A DNA stretch of 64,000 bases from Massilia litorea (GCF_015101885.1 NZ_CP062941.1:2728001-2792000); one strand, 5' to 3'; shown: positions 18,015 to 30,315, numbered from the stretch's first letter. Made by a program: numbers and translations. The notes: generated by a model not told the origin, from the letters alone.

Positions 18015-21000
18015 ATGCCACTGAACCGCCGCCCTCAGATCATGTCGTCCGCGTTGAAAACGCTTACCGCCGCGGTCGCCAGTGCAGTGCTTCTGTCTTC
18101 GGTGGCAAATGCGGCGGGACTGGGCAAGCTGACCGTCCTTTCGGCGCTGGGCCAGCCGCTGCGCGCCGAGATCGAACTGACCGCCGTCTCGAACGACGAA
18201 GCCGCCGGCCTGGTCGCGAAACTCGCGACGCCCGACGCCTACCGCGCCGCCAACGTCGAATTCAATCCGGCCCTGCTGTCGCTGCGTTTCGCCGTCGAGC
18301 AGCGCGGCGGGCGCCAGTTCGTGCGCATCACCTCGCCGCAGCCGCTGAACGAACCCTTCGTCGACCTGCTGCTGGAGCTGTCCTGGAATAATGGACGCCT
18401 GGTGCGCGAATACACCTTCCTGCTCGATCCGGCCGAACTGCGCGCCACCCAGTCGGCCCAGGTCGCACCGAGTGCGCCGGCGCCAGGCGCGCGTCCCGGC
18501 CGCGTTACCGGCATGGCGAACGTCGACAACGCCGCCCCGGGCGCCCGTCCGCAGCGCAGCGCGCGCGCCGAAGAGACGGCCGGCGAGCCGTCGGCACGGG
18601 GAGCAGCGGCCGATTCGCGCTACCGCGTCAAGGCCGGCGACACGCTCGGCCGCATCGCCGGCAAGCTGAAACCGGTCGACGTTTCGCTCGACATGATGCT
18701 GGTCGCCCTGTACCGCGCGAATCCGGACGCCTTCATCGGCAACAACATGAACCGCCTGAAGTCGGGCCAGATCCTGTCGGTGCCGGGCGCCGAGAGCCTG
18801 CGCGGCCTCGACGCCGGCGAAGCGCACGGCACGGTCGTCGCGCATGCGGCCGATTTCAATTCCTACCGCAGCAAGCTGGCCGGCCAGGTCGCTACCAGCG
18901 CCCCGGCGCGCGAGGCAGGGGCAGGGCAGAGCGCGACCGGCCGCATCACGGCCAAGGTCGAGGAACGCCCGACCGCCGCCAACGAATCGCAAGACCAGCT
19001 GCGCCTGTCGAAGGCGCTGCCGCCAAAATCCGCCACGGGCGCTGCCACTGCCGAAGACGTGGTGGCCAAGGAAAAGGAACTGGCGGAGGCGCAGACCCGC
19101 GTCAAGGAGCTGGAAAAGAACGTCAACGACCTCGAGAAGCTGATCACGGTCAAGAACCAGACCGGCGCCGCCGCCACCCAGCGCGCGGCCGATGCGCCGG
19201 TGTCGAAGCCGATCGTCCCGGCGGCGCCGACCGTCGTGGCCCAGGCCGATGCCCCGCCGAAGCCGGCACCGAAGATCAGGACCGCGCCGAAAGCGGTGAC
19301 CCCGCCGGCACCGGCCGAGACCAGCCTCGCCGACACGCTGATGGACAACATCCTGTACCTGGGTGCGGGCGCCGCCGTGCTGCTGCTGGCCGCGCTCGGC
19401 ATCTCGCAGCGCCGCAAGCAGAAGGTGGTCGTCCAGACCGTGTCCGACACGCCGACCATCCTCGGCAGCGCGGCCCAGCCGGCGCAGGCGATGTTTGCGC
19501 AGACGGGCGGGCAGAGCGTCGATACCCACGACAGCGTCTTCAATTCCAGCTTCGCGCCCTCGGCCAGCCAGCTCGACACGAATGAAGTGGACCCATTGGC
19601 CGAAGCCGAGCTGTATCTGGCCTATAACTTCGACACCCAGGCCGAGGACATCCTCAAGGAAGCGCTGCGCAACGATCCGTACCGCCATCCGGTGCGCCTG
19701 AAGCTGCTCGAGATCTACGCGGCACGCAAGGACGTGCGCGCCTTCGAGACCCAGGCTACCGAGCTCTACAGCCTGACGGGCGGCAAGGGCGACGAGTGGG
19801 CGCAAGCCGCCGCGCTCGGCCATACGCTCGATCCGAACAACCCGATGTACGCCCAGGGCGCGGCGGCCGCTGTGGTCGGCGCCGGTGCCGCCGTGGCCGG
19901 CGCAGGCCTGGCAGCCGCAGGCTCGAGCTCCACAATCGTTGCCGACGACGCCGGTCCGCAGACCATGCTGTCCCAGCAGCTCGAGCAAGCCTTCCGCAAC
20001 CGCGGCGACGCCTCCGAGATCATCGAACCGGACGCGACCGTGGACGCCGTCACCGGCGCGCCGCTCGACACCGGCTTCAACCTCGACAGCTTCGGCCTCG
20101 ACAACGATGCCACCGCGCTGCCGCAACTGGCTGAGACGTCCCCGGCTGCCGCCAAGGCGGAAGACAATTTGCTCGACTTCGACCTCGGCGGCCTGAGTTT
20201 CGAGCCGGTCGCCGCCACCGGCACCGACAACGCGGTGCACGACGACGCTACCGCCGTGCCCGACCTGCAGTTCGACATGGAACCGTTCGCGCCGCTCGAT
20301 CCCCCAGCGGGCACCCCGGCCGTGACGGGCGAGAGCCTGGACGACCTGGCCTTCGACATGGATTTCGACGCCCCGGCCACTGCACAGACTGCTACGGCCG
20401 CGGTGGACGAGGACGACGCCTTCGTGCTCGACCTCAGCAAGAACGGCCCCAACACCGACATCGACATGGCGCAGCTGGCACGCGAGTTTGAATTGCCGCC
20501 GCTGCCGGAAGCGCCAGGCACGCCACCGGCCTCGGACCTGAAGGATCCCTTGTTCGACCTCGACGCCATGGACTTCGGCATGCTCGATGCCAACCCGTCC
20601 GCCCCGGTGACCCCGGTAGGCGAGCGCCAGGAGCCGGTCTTCGATTTCGGCTCGACCGACCTCGACCTGACGCCGCCGGCCGCGCCGGCAGCGCAGGAGT
20701 TTGCCGCCGCGCCCGAAGCGGCCAAGGACCCGCTGTTCGACCTTGACATGATGGACTTCGGCCAGCCCGCCGCTCCGGCAGCGCCGCAGGACGATCCGTT
20801 CGCCATGACCGACGTGCCGGCGATCCCGAACCCGGGCACCCCGGTGCCGCGCTTCGACATGTCGGGCCTCGACCTCGACCTGCCGGCCAACGATTTCACC
20901 CTGACCGAGCCTGAAGCGCCGGCCGCAAGCCCGGTCGATCATGCCCCGATGGAACTGACCGCCGCGCAAATGGAAATGGAAACCAAGCTGGACCTCGCGA

Positions 21001-21119
21001 TCGCCTACCAGGAGATCGGCGACAAGGAAGGTGCGCGCGAATTGCTCGACGAAGTCATCAAGGGCGGCAACGTCGAACAGTCCAGCCGCGCCAGCACGAT
21101 GCGCGCACAGTTGGCGTGA
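18015..21119 (+). CDS. fimV: FimV-type pilus assembly/polar hub protein
   Basis: An inner membrane protein of about 1034 residues linked to type IV pilus function and polar organisation. A signal peptide (SALKTLTAAVASAVLLSSVANA) leads to the conserved FimV N-terminal domain starting AGLGKLTVLSALGQPLRAEIEL. A LysM domain follows (YRVKAGDTLGRIAGKL), then a coiled coil (about 365-380) and one membrane segment (LYLGAGAAVLLLAALG). A TPR-like block (EAELYLAYNFDTQAEDILKEAL) leads to a very acidic cytoplasmic region with repeats such as DPLFDLDAMDFG and DPLFDLDMMDFG, and the family's C-terminal domain ends it. The start could also be ATG 18042; neither has a clear ribosome-binding site. The stop overlaps the truA start. 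Confidence 0.93.
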   Translation: MPLNRRPQIMSSALKTLTAAVASAVLLSSVANAAGLGKLTVLSALGQPLRAEIELTAVSNDEAAGLVAKLATPDAYRAANVEFNPALLSLRFAVEQRGGRQFVRITSPQPLNEPFVDLLLELSWNNGRLVREYTFLLDPAELRATQSAQVAPSAPAPGARPGRVTGMANVDNAAPGARPQRSARAEETAGEPSARGAAADSRYRVKAGDTLGRIAGKLKPVDVSLDMMLVALYRANPDAFIGNNMNRLKSGQILSVPGAESLRGLDAGEAHGTVVAHAADFNSYRSKLAGQVATSAPAREAGAGQSATGRITAKVEERPTAANESQDQLRLSKALPPKSATGAATAEDVVAKEKELAEAQTRVKELEKNVNDLEKLITVKNQTGAAATQRAADAPVSKPIVPAAPTVVAQADAPPKPAPKIRTAPKAVTPPAPAETSLADTLMDNILYLGAGAAVLLLAALGISQRRKQKVVVQTVSDTPTILGSAAQPAQAMFAQTGGQSVDTHDSVFNSSFAPSASQLDTNEVDPLAEAELYLAYNFDTQAEDILKEALRNDPYRHPVRLKLLEIYAARKDVRAFETQATELYSLTGGKGDEWAQAAALGHTLDPNNPMYAQGAAAAVVGAGAAVAGAGLAAAGSSSTIVADDAGPQTMLSQQLEQAFRNRGDASEIIEPDATVDAVTGAPLDTGFNLDSFGLDNDATALPQLAETSPAAAKAEDNLLDFDLGGLSFEPVAATGTDNAVHDDATAVPDLQFDMEPFAPLDPPAGTPAVTGESLDDLAFDMDFDAPATAQTATAAVDEDDAFVLDLSKNGPNTDIDMAQLAREFELPPLPEAPGTPPASDLKDPLFDLDAMDFGMLDANPSAPVTPVGERQEPVFDFGSTDLDLTPPAAPAAQEFAAAPEAAKDPLFDLDMMDFGQPAAPAAPQDDPFAMTDVPAIPNPGTPVPRFDMSGLDLDLPANDFTLTEPEAPAASPVDHAPMELTAAQMEMETKLDLAIAYQEIGDKEGARELLDEVIKGGNVEQSSRASTMRAQLA

Positions 21120-21916
21120 GGCGCATCGCACTCGGACTCCAGTACGTCGGCACCGGCTGGAATGGATACCAGAAACAGCCGAGCCGTGACACCATCCAGG
21201 ATGCGCTCGAGATCGCCCTGGAGAAGTTTGCCCGCACCAAGCTGTCCACCACCTGCGCCGGCCGCACCGACGCCGGCGTCCACGCGGTCGAGCAGGTCGT
21301 GCACTTCGACACCGAACTCGACCGACCGATGCAAAGCTGGGTGCGCGGCACGAATACCTTCCTGCCCGATTCGGTGTCCGTGCGCTGGGCCGCCGAAGTC
21401 GCGCCTGGCCCAGATGGCCAGGAGTTCCACGCGCGCTATTCGGCACGCTCGCGCACCTATCATTACGTCCTGTACAACAACCCGAATCCGTCCTCGCTGC
21501 TGGCCGGCCGCGCCGGCTGGGTGTTTCGCCCGATCGACGTCGAGCGCATGCAGGCCGCCGCGCGCCACCTGATCGGCCTGCACGATTTTTCGTCTTTCCG
21601 CGCTTCCGGCTGCCAGGCGAATACGCCGGTCAAGGACATGCAGGAAATCCGGATCGAGCGGCGCGGCGACATCATCGTCTTCACCGTGCGCGCCAGTGCC
21701 TTCCTGCACCACATGGTGCGCAACCTGGTGGGTGCGCTGATCTATGTCGGCATCGGCCGCAACGAGCCGGACTGGATGGCCGAGGTGCTGGCCGCCCGCA
21801 ACCGCGACGCTGCGGCGCCGACCTTCATGCCCGACGGCCTGTATTTCGCGAAAATCGATTACGATCCGAAGTGGGGATTGCCGCAGGAGCAGCTCTCTCC
21901 GCTCCCCTGGCTCTAA
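21116..21916 (+). CDS. truA: tRNA pseudouridine(38-40) synthase
   Basis: A 266-residue enzyme that makes pseudouridine at tRNA positions 38-40. The catalytic Asp52 lies in CAGRTDAGVHA, and the substrate-binding motifs RSRTYHYVLYN and FLHHMVRNLVG are present. The start is GTG, overlapping the fimV stop (GTGA), so translation is coupled to fimV. trpF begins 12 bases after its stop. Confidence 0.95.
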   Translation: MRRIALGLQYVGTGWNGYQKQPSRDTIQDALEIALEKFARTKLSTTCAGRTDAGVHAVEQVVHFDTELDRPMQSWVRGTNTFLPDSVSVRWAAEVAPGPDGQEFHARYSARSRTYHYVLYNNPNPSSLLAGRAGWVFRPIDVERMQAAARHLIGLHDFSSFRASGCQANTPVKDMQEIRIERRGDIIVFTVRASAFLHHMVRNLVGALIYVGIGRNEPDWMAEVLAARNRDAAAPTFMPDGLYFAKIDYDPKWGLPQEQLSPLPWL

Positions 21917-22604
21917 GGTTTTACGCACATGCACCGTACCCGAATCAAGATCTGCGGCATCACCCGCGAGGAAGACCTGCGCGCTGCCGTTGCCAGCGGC
22001 GCCGACGCCCTCGGCTTCGTCTTCTACCCGAAGAGCCCGCGCTACGTCACGCCCGAACGGTTCGCCGCGCTTGCCGCCGGGTTGCCGCCCTATGTCAGCT
22101 CGGTCGCGCTGTTCGTGAACGCCGGCCTGGAGGAGGTGCGGGCGGTCGTGGACGCGGCACCGGTGGCGCTGCTGCAGTTCCACGGCGACGAAACAATGGA
22201 AGAGTGTGCGCGCGTCGCCGACGCGGTGAAGCGGCCTTTCGTCCACGCCTACCGCGTCAGGCCGGACACGGCCCCTGCCGATTTGCTAGAATGCGAACTC
22301 GCATACCGCGCCGCCAGTCCCTGGTTCTCGGGCCTTCTGCTCGATACCTATGTGGATGCCTACGGCGGTGCTGGAAAGGTCTTCGATTGGTCTCTTATCC
22401 CAAAAGAGCTCGCGCCTCGGGTCGTTTTGAGTGGTGGCTTGAGCGTGCAAAACGCGACTGACGCAGTCGCACGCGTACGCCCCTGGGCCGTCGACATCAG
22501 CAGTGGTGTCGAGGCATCCAAGGGGATCAAGGACGCCCGCAAGATCGCGGATTTCATCGCCGCGGTGCGGGCAGCCGATGCCACCATTGAAAGCGAGCAC
22601 CCCC

Positions 22605-23882
<1,278 letters not shown>

Positions 23883-23933
23883 TCCGGCCAGAGCCCCTGC
23901 ATTCCACCCGAAAACTTCAAAGAAAGTAAAAGC

Positions 23934-24731
23934 ATGTCCCGAATTGCAAGTACCTTCGCCGCCCTGCGCGAACAAAACAAGACCGGCCTCGTCACCTTCA
24001 TCACCGCCGGCGACCCCGGCCCCGACCTCACCGTCCCGCTGATGCACGCCCTGGTGGCGGGCGGGGCCGACATTTTGGAACTGGGCGTGCCGTTTTCCGA
24101 CCCGATGGCCGAAGGCCCGGTCATCCAGCGCGCCTGCGAGCGCGCCCTGAAATTCGGCATCGGCCTGAACGACGTCTTCAATTACGTGCGCCAGTTCCGC
24201 GAAAGCGATCCAAGCACCCCGGTGGTGCTGATGGGCTACGCCAATCCGATCGAACGCATCGGCCCGGATAACTTCATCCTCAAGGCGAAAGAAGCGGGTG
24301 CCGACGGCGCCATCGTCGTCGACTACCCGCCGGAAGAGTGCGAAGCCTTTGCCGACGCCATGCGCGCCAACGACCTCGACCTGATCTTCCTGCTGGCGCC
24401 GACGTCCACGCAGGAGCGCATCAGGCAGGTGGCGCGCTACGGCAGCGGCTTCAGCTATTACGTGTCCCTGAAGGGCGTCACCGGCGCCGGCAGCATCGAT
24501 ACCGAGGACGTGGCGCGCCGCGTGGCCGCGATCCGCGAGCACGTCAGCCTGCCGATCGGCGTCGGTTTCGGCATCCGCGACGCGCAGACGGCGAAGGCGG
24601 TGGCCTCGGTGGCGGACGCGGTCGTGATCGGCAGCCGCATCATCCAGGAGATCGAAAACGTGGGTCCCGAGGCTGCCGTGCCGGCGGTACAGGCCTTCGT
24701 GGCCGGGATCCGCACCGCGCTCGACAGTTGA
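23934..24731 (+). CDS. trpA: Tryptophan synthase, alpha subunit
   Basis: A 265-residue TIM-barrel enzyme that cleaves indole-glycerol phosphate to indole. The catalytic Glu is in [19 protein letters not shown] and the catalytic Asp lies in the [14 protein letters not shown] segment. The phosphate-binding GVGFGIRD and VIGSRI segments are intact. AAAGAAAGTAAAAGC precedes the ATG. accD follows after a spacer with its own promoter. Confidence 0.95.
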   Translation: MSRIASTFAALREQNKTGLVTFITAGDPGPDLTVPLMHALVAGGADILELGVPFSDPMAEGPVIQRACERALKFGIGLNDVFNYVRQFRESDPSTPVVLMGYANPIERIGPDNFILKAKEAGADGAIVVDYPPEECEAFADAMRANDLDLIFLLAPTSTQERIRQVARYGSGFSYYVSLKGVTGAGSIDTEDVARRVAAIREHVSLPIGVGFGIRDAQTAKAVASVADAVVIGSRIIQEIENVGPEAAVPAVQAFVAGIRTALDS

Positions 24732-24862
24732 TGCCGGCAGGGTGGGCCGTGATGCCGGGGCTCCAGTTCTGCCGGGATTCGTGCTCACCCTGTTCGACGC
24801 ATGGTGTATAACATGCCACGCGCGCCGGAATCGGTTGCCAAGAATTGACAGACAGGCAAGCG

Positions 24863-24891
24863 GTGACAAGCCCGGCGCTAGCGGCTACACT
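24863..24891 (+). promoter_or_regulatory. Predicted sigma-70 promoter of accD
   Basis: GTGACA (5/6 to TTGACA), a 17-base spacer and TACACT (4/6 to TATAAT). It ends 35 bases before the accD start codon. Confidence 0.5.
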
Positions 24892-24926
24892 ACGCCCCAT
24901 TCAAGAATTGCCGCAAAGGAGAGAAC

Positions 24927-25799
24927 ATGAGTTGGTTGGAAAAACTGCTGCCCCCCCGAATCCAGCGCTCCGATGCCGCCAATCGCAAAACCATGCCCGA
25001 GGGCCTGTGGGTCAAGTGCCCGTCGTGCGAAGCGGTGCTGTACCGCGCCGACCTCGAGTCGAACCTGCACGTCTGCCCGAAGTGCGACCACCACATGCGC
25101 ATCCGTGCGCGCGAGCGCCTTGACGGCCTGCTCGACGAAGGCGGCCGCTACGAGATCGGCCAGGAAGCCCTGCCGGTCGATACCCTGAAGTTCAAGGACA
25201 GCAAGAAGTATCCTGACCGACTCAAGCAAGCGATGGAAGCCACCGGGGAAACCGATGCGCTGATCGTGCAGGGCGGCTCGATCATGAGTTTGCCGGTCGT
25301 CGTGGCCTGCTTCGAATTCGAATTCATGGGCGGCTCGATGGGTTCCGTCGTCGGCGAGCGTTTCGTCCGCGGCGCCCAGATCGCCCTCGAACAGAAAGTG
25401 CCGTTCATCTGCATCACCGCCACCGGCGGCGCCCGCATGCAGGAAGGCCTGCTGTCGCTGCTGCAGATGGCCAAGACCACCGCCATGCTGACCAAGCTGT
25501 CGGAAAAGAAACTGCCGTTCATCAGCGTGCTGACCGATCCGACCATGGGCGGCGTGTCCGCTTCCTTCGCCTTCATGGGCGACGTCGTGATCGCCGAGCC
25601 GAAAGCGCTGATCGGTTTTGCCGGCCCGCGCGTGATCGAGAACACCGTGCGCGAAAAGCTGCCGGAAGGTTTCCAGCGCGCCGAATTCCTGGTGCAAAAG
25701 GGCGCCGTCGACATGATCGTCGACCGCCGCAAGATGCGCGAAGAAATCGCCCGCCTGCTGGCCTTGCTGCAGAACCAGCCGGCCGACGTCGTCGCTTGA
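24927..25799 (+). CDS. accD: Acetyl-CoA carboxylase, carboxyltransferase beta subunit
   Basis: A 290-residue subunit that with AccA transfers the carboxyl group from biotin to acetyl-CoA in fatty acid synthesis. The N-terminal zinc ribbon has Cys31, Cys34, Cys50 and Cys53 ([10 protein letters not shown], then HVCPKCDHH). The carboxyltransferase domain follows, with [21 protein letters not shown] and [23 protein letters not shown] precedes the start. It is followed by a terminator, so folC may have its own promoter. Confidence 0.96.
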   Translation: MSWLEKLLPPRIQRSDAANRKTMPEGLWVKCPSCEAVLYRADLESNLHVCPKCDHHMRIRARERLDGLLDEGGRYEIGQEALPVDTLKFKDSKKYPDRLKQAMEATGETDALIVQGGSIMSLPVVVACFEFEFMGGSMGSVVGERFVRGAQIALEQKVPFICITATGGARMQEGLLSLLQMAKTTAMLTKLSEKKLPFISVLTDPTMGGVSASFAFMGDVVIAEPKALIGFAGPRVIENTVREKLPEGFQRAEFLVQKGAVDMIVDRRKMREEIARLLALLQNQPADVVA

Positions 25800-25827
25800 C
25801 CGGCCAGCGCGCCGCATAAGGTTTCCT

Positions 25828-25857
25828 ACCGGCGATCTGATTCAGGTCGCCGGTTTT
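25828..25857 (+). terminator. Intrinsic terminator after accD
   Basis: ACCGGCGA pairs with TCGCCGGT around an 11-base loop, followed by TTT. Confidence 0.75.
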
Positions 25858-25882
25858 CGTTTCAACGTACTGAATTTTTTTA

Positions 25883-27181
25883 ATGCCCATGCTTCCCACC
25901 ACCTTGCCCGCGTGGCTGGCGCTCCTCGAAACGCGCCACGCCGAAACCCATATCGACATGGGCCTGGACCGCGTCCGCGCCGTCAAGGAGCGCATGAACC
26001 TGCAGTTCGGCTGTCCCGTCATCATGGTGGCCGGCACCAACGGCAAGGGTTCCACCTGCGCGATGCTGGAATCGGTCCTGCTGCATGCCGGCTACCGCGT
26101 CGGCCTCTACATCAAGCCGCACTTCCTGGACTTTAACGAGCGCGCCCGCATCAATGGCGAGATGGCGAGCGACGCCGTGCTGGTCGAGGCCTTCGGCTTC
26201 GTGGAAGACGCGCGCGGCGACATCGACCTGACCTATTTCGAATTCACGACCCTGGCGATCATGCACCTGATCTCGAAAGCCGGCGTGGACGTGGCAATCC
26301 TTGAAGTAGGCCTGGGCGGGCGCCTGGACGCCGTGAACGTGATCGACGCCGACGTCTCCATCGTCACCAGCATCGACATCGACCACGCGGCCTGGCTGGG
26401 CGACACGCGCGAGGAAATCGGTTTCGAGAAGGCCGGTATTTTCCGCGCCGGCAAGACGGCGATCTGCAGCGATCCGCTGGCGCCGCAATCGCTGATCCAG
26501 CACGCGGCCGACATCGGCGCCGACCTGTGGCTGATCGGGCGCGATTTCAACTACCAGGGCGACCAGCAGCAGTGGAGCTATGGCGGACGCACCCAGCGCC
26601 GCAACTCGCTGGCCTATCCGGCCCTGCGCGGCGCCAATCAATTGCTCAACGCCGCGGCGGCGCTGGCGGCACTCGAGGCGCTGCGCATGCAGCTGCCCTG
26701 CGGCGCCCAGGAAGTGCGCACCGGCCTCGCGCTGGTCGAGCTGCCGGGCCGCTTCCAGGTGCTGGCCGGCCGTCCGACCACGGTGCTGGACGTGGCCCAC
26801 AATCCACACGCCTCGGCGACCCTGGCCCAGAACCTGGGCAACATGGGCTTTCACCGCTACACCTATGCCGTCTTCGGCATCATGGAAGACAAGGACATCG
26901 ACGGCGTGCTGGCGCCGATGGCCGGCCTGATCGACCACTGGTGCCTGGCCGACCTGCCGTCGCCGCGTTCGGCGAAGGCTGCTGAACTGGCCGAAAAAGT
27001 CGCAGCGCTGCGTCCCGCCGGGGCGAAAGACGCCGATTTTTCGGTGACGACTTTCGCCGACCCGGCCGCAGCATTTGCTAATGCGGTGAGCCGTGCCGAA
27101 GAGAATGATAGAATTGTGGTCTTTGGCTCGTTCTACACCGTCGCCGGCGTGATGGCGGCTCGAAAAAACTCTCTTCACTGA
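25883..27181 (+). CDS. folC: Bifunctional dihydrofolate synthase/folylpolyglutamate synthase
   Basis: A 432-residue Mur-ligase-family enzyme that adds glutamate to dihydropteroate and to folates. The P-loop VAGTNGKGSTCAML lies near residues 50-63, with GRLDAVN, a DHAAWLG segment and the C-terminal LDVAHNPHA motif. A second ATG six bases inside (25889) is an equal alternative start. The SPOR-domain gene begins 11 bases after its stop. Confidence 0.95.
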   Translation: MPMLPTTLPAWLALLETRHAETHIDMGLDRVRAVKERMNLQFGCPVIMVAGTNGKGSTCAMLESVLLHAGYRVGLYIKPHFLDFNERARINGEMASDAVLVEAFGFVEDARGDIDLTYFEFTTLAIMHLISKAGVDVAILEVGLGGRLDAVNVIDADVSIVTSIDIDHAAWLGDTREEIGFEKAGIFRAGKTAICSDPLAPQSLIQHAADIGADLWLIGRDFNYQGDQQQWSYGGRTQRRNSLAYPALRGANQLLNAAAALAALEALRMQLPCGAQEVRTGLALVELPGRFQVLAGRPTTVLDVAHNPHASATLAQNLGNMGFHRYTYAVFGIMEDKDIDGVLAPMAGLIDHWCLADLPSPRSAKAAELAEKVAALRPAGAKDADFSVTTFADPAAAFANAVSRAEENDRIVVFGSFYTVAGVMAARKNSLH

Positions 27182-27192
27182 CATACAGACGC

Positions 27193-28194
27193 ATGGGCTT
27201 GTTCTCGATTTTTGGTAAAAACAAGCAAGAAAGCGCCGCCCAGGACAGTGGCCGTTTTTCCCGCGACGATGACGATTTCGCCGAGCGCGCCCGCGCCAAG
27301 CGCGCGAGTCACGCCAACACCGCGAACGAAAGCGGGCAGGGCGGTTCGCGCCGCAGCCGCAGCGGTGGCGATCCGATGTTGCCGGAAAAAAAGCGCGCGC
27401 GGCGCCGCCTGGTAGGCGCAGTCGCCCTGGCGCTGGCCGCCGCCGTCGGCTTGCCGATGCTGCTTGATTCCGAGCCGCGCCCCCTGGGCGGCGACATCGC
27501 CATCCAGATTCCTTCGAAAGAAAAAGCGCCCGCGCTGCCGATGCCGGCGTCGCCGGTGCCGGCCGCCGACAGCGTCGACAAGGACGAGGAAATCATCGCG
27601 CCGCCGCCGCTTGCGCCATCGAAGCCGCGTCCTGCCGCCGTCGAGCCGCCTGCCGTGAAAACGGTGTCGACCGATAAGGAAACGGCGCGCGCGCGTAGCG
27701 AACCCGAACCCAAGCCGGTCAAGCCCGGGCCAAAGGTCGTCGAGCACAAGAGCGAACCGAAGCCGGTCGAACACAAGCCGGAGCCGAAGGCGGTCGAACG
27801 CAAGGTCGCCGAAAAAGCGATTGAAAAGCCGGCTGAAAAACCGGCCGTGAAAAAGCCGGAGGAGAAGCCGGCCACCCCGAAACCGAAAGACAGCGAAGCG
27901 GCCCGTGCGCTGGCGCTGCTTGAAGGCAAGCCAGCTTCGAAACCCGTCGAGAAACATGAGAAGGCCGAGGAGAAATCCGAGCGCTTCGTGGTGCAGGTGG
28001 CGGCCCTGGGGACCCAGGAAAAGGTCGACGAACTGCAGGCCCGCCTGCGTTCCGGCGGCATCAGCTCGTTTACCAAAAAGTCCGGCGCCCTGATCAAGGT
28101 GCAAGTCGGTCCATTCGGCAGCCGCGAAGAGGCCGACAGGACCAAGGCAAAGCTGGGCTCGCTGGGCCTGGGCGGTTTCCTGGTACCGATCTGA
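27193..28194 (+). CDS. SPOR-domain protein (DedD-like)
   Basis: A 333-residue bitopic inner membrane protein, probably recruited to the division septum through binding of denuded peptidoglycan. A charged cytoplasmic N-terminus (1-72) leads to one membrane segment (LVGAVALALAAAVGLPMLL). A Pro/Lys/Glu-rich periplasmic linker with repeated KPVEHK-type units follows (about 150-250), and a C-terminal SPOR domain begins RFVVQVAALGTQEKVDELQ. The folC-SPOR-cvpA-purF order matches the dedD locus of other proteobacteria. Confidence 0.9.
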   Translation: MGLFSIFGKNKQESAAQDSGRFSRDDDDFAERARAKRASHANTANESGQGGSRRSRSGGDPMLPEKKRARRRLVGAVALALAAAVGLPMLLDSEPRPLGGDIAIQIPSKEKAPALPMPASPVPAADSVDKDEEIIAPPPLAPSKPRPAAVEPPAVKTVSTDKETARARSEPEPKPVKPGPKVVEHKSEPKPVEHKPEPKAVERKVAEKAIEKPAEKPAVKKPEEKPATPKPKDSEAARALALLEGKPASKPVEKHEKAEEKSERFVVQVAALGTQEKVDELQARLRSGGISSFTKKSGALIKVQVGPFGSREEADRTKAKLGSLGLGGFLVPI

Positions 28195-28219
28195 TGCGCG
28201 TGGCCCGCACTTGCCGACT

Positions 28220-28708
28220 GTGACGATTTTCGATTACCTGGTCTTGTTCGTGCTGCTAGCCTCGGTCGTGATCAGCACCATGCGTGGTTTAGTGAAAGAA
28301 ATCCTGTCCCTGACGGGCTGGATCGTCGCCTTTGTCGTCGCGAATGCGTATGGTGCGCGCCTCGCGACGCTGTTGCCGGGTATGATACCGGGCGATACGG
28401 CGCGCCTCATCGTGGCCTTCGTGGCCCTGTTCCTGGGCGTGCGCATCCTGATGGGCCTGCTGTCCCTGGCCATCGGCGCGCTGATCGACGCCGCCGGCCT
28501 GAGCCTGGCGGACCGCGGCCTGGGCGGCCTGTTCGGCCTGGCGCGCGGGATTGTAATCGTGCTGGCCGCCGTCATATTGTGTTCCATGACCGCCATTCCC
28601 CAACAAGCATTCTGGAAAGACGCGCTGTTGTCCCCCCTGGCCGAAGCCGGCGCGCGCACCGTCAAGCCCTTTCTCCCCGCTGCGCTGGCGCAGCACCTGA
28701 ATTTTTGA
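28220..28708 (+). CDS. cvpA: CvpA family membrane protein
   Basis: A 162-residue inner membrane protein with four hydrophobic segments. It is named for the colicin V production phenotype in E. coli; its molecular role is still unclear. The start is taken as GTG 28220, giving MTIFDYLVLFVLL as in relatives; TTG 28211 would add three residues. The conserved STMRGLVKEILSLTGW segment is present. It lies just upstream of purF, the usual place for cvpA. Confidence 0.9.
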   Translation: MTIFDYLVLFVLLASVVISTMRGLVKEILSLTGWIVAFVVANAYGARLATLLPGMIPGDTARLIVAFVALFLGVRILMGLLSLAIGALIDAAGLSLADRGLGGLFGLARGIVIVLAAVILCSMTAIPQQAFWKDALLSPLAEAGARTVKPFLPAALAQHLNF

Positions 28709-28773
28709 ACAGTCGTTTTGAAATCTTCGTTTTGCATTCTTCCGTAACAGCATTCAGTTCTTAGGAGCGCACC

Positions 28774-30300
28774 ATGTGTGGCATCGTCGGCGTCGTCTCG
28801 CAAACCCCCGTCAACCAGTTGTTGTATGACGCATTGCTGCTGTTGCAGCACCGCGGCCAGGACGCGGCGGGCATTGCAACCAATCACAGCAGCATGTTCT
28901 CGATGTACAAGGCGAATGGCCTCGTGCGCGACGTGTTCCGCACCCGTAACATGCGTTCGCTGCAGGGCAATACCGGTATCGGCCACTGCCGCTACCCGAC
29001 CGCCGGCTCGTCGAGCGAGGAAGAAGCGCAGCCCTTCTACGTGAACGCGCCCTTCGGCATCACCCTGGCCCACAACGGCAACCTGACCAACCAGGCCGAG
29101 CTGAAGGAGGCGCTGTTCCGCAACGACCGCCGCCACATCAATACCAATTCCGACTCGGAAGTGCTGCTCAACGTGCTGGCCCACGAGATCCAGGAAGCGG
29201 CCAACGGCTATTCGCTCGACGCCGAAGCCGTGTTCAAGGCGGTGGGGGTTGTGCACCGCCGCGTGCGCGGCGCTTATGCCGTCGTGGCCCAGATCGCCGG
29301 CCACGGCATGCTCGCCTTCCGCGACCCCTACGGCATCCGTCCGCTGTGCCTGGGCATGAACGAGGGCGAGAACGGCACCGAATACATGGTTGCCAGCGAA
29401 TCGGTGGCCTTGGAGGGCATCGGTTTCCGCTTCGTGCGCGACATCGCCCCGGGTGAAGCCGTGTTCATCGGCGAGGATGGCGTGTTGCACGAGCGCCAGT
29501 GCGCCGAAAACCCGTCGCTCAATCCCTGCGCCTTCGAATACGTCTACCTGGCACGTCCGGATTCGGTGATCGACGGCGCCTCGGTCTACGCCACCCGCCT
29601 GAAGATGGGCGAATACCTGGCCGACAAGATCCGCAAGGAGATCCCGGTCGAGGACATCGACGTCGTGATGCCGATTCCCGATTCCTCGCGTCCGGCGGCG
29701 ATCCAGCTGGCCCTGAAGCTCGGCGTCGAATACCGCGAAGGTTTCATTAAAAACCGCTACATCGGCCGTACCTTCATCATGCCTGGGCAAGGGATGCGCA
29801 AGAAATCCGTGCGCCAGAAACTGAACGCCATCGGCTCCGAGTTCAAGGGCAAGAACGTGCTGCTGGTCGACGATTCGATCGTGCGCGGCACCACCAGCCG
29901 CGAGATCGTGCAGATGGCGCGCGAAGCGGGCGCCCGCAAAGTGTTCTTCGCTTCGGCCGCGCCGCCGGTGCTGTTCCCGAACGTCTATGGCATCGACATG
30001 CCGACCCGCGACGAGCTGATCGCCTACGGCCGCACCGTCGAGGAAGTGTGCGAGGAGATCACCGCCGACCGCCTGGTCTACCAGGATATCGATGCCCTGA
30101 AGCGGTCGATCTCGGACGTGAATCCGGCGCTGACCAATTTCGAGGCCTCGTGCTTCGACGGCGTCTATGTGACCGGCGACGTGACCCCGGCCTACCTCGA
30201 CAACCTGGAGACTGCGCGCCATAACGGCGGCAAGGGTGTCTCGCAGGAAGACGTGGTGCGTACCCAGCTGAACCTGAATCCAGCGGTCCCCGCCGAATAA
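28774..30300 (+). CDS. purF: Amidophosphoribosyltransferase
   Basis: A 508-residue enzyme for the first committed step of purine synthesis, converting PRPP and glutamine to phosphoribosylamine. It starts MCGIVGVVS, so Cys2 becomes the N-terminal nucleophile after Met removal. RYPTAGSS and AHNGNLTN belong to the glutaminase domain, and the PRPP-binding motif [16 protein letters not shown] is intact. AGGAG precedes the start codon. Confidence 0.97.
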   Translation: MCGIVGVVSQTPVNQLLYDALLLLQHRGQDAAGIATNHSSMFSMYKANGLVRDVFRTRNMRSLQGNTGIGHCRYPTAGSSSEEEAQPFYVNAPFGITLAHNGNLTNQAELKEALFRNDRRHINTNSDSEVLLNVLAHEIQEAANGYSLDAEAVFKAVGVVHRRVRGAYAVVAQIAGHGMLAFRDPYGIRPLCLGMNEGENGTEYMVASESVALEGIGFRFVRDIAPGEAVFIGEDGVLHERQCAENPSLNPCAFEYVYLARPDSVIDGASVYATRLKMGEYLADKIRKEIPVEDIDVVMPIPDSSRPAAIQLALKLGVEYREGFIKNRYIGRTFIMPGQGMRKKSVRQKLNAIGSEFKGKNVLLVDDSIVRGTTSREIVQMAREAGARKVFFASAAPPVLFPNVYGIDMPTRDELIAYGRTVEEVCEEITADRLVYQDIDALKRSISDVNPALTNFEASCFDGVYVTGDVTPAYLDNLETARHNGGKGVSQEDVVRTQLNLNPAVPAE

Positions 30301-30315
30301 TTCACCTGCACTGCC

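Noticed and set aside
17886..21446. A 1186-codon minus-strand frame opposite fimV and truA
   Set aside because: It is antisense to fimV, which has unmistakable domains, and the translation is Arg/Gly/His-rich and domain-free.
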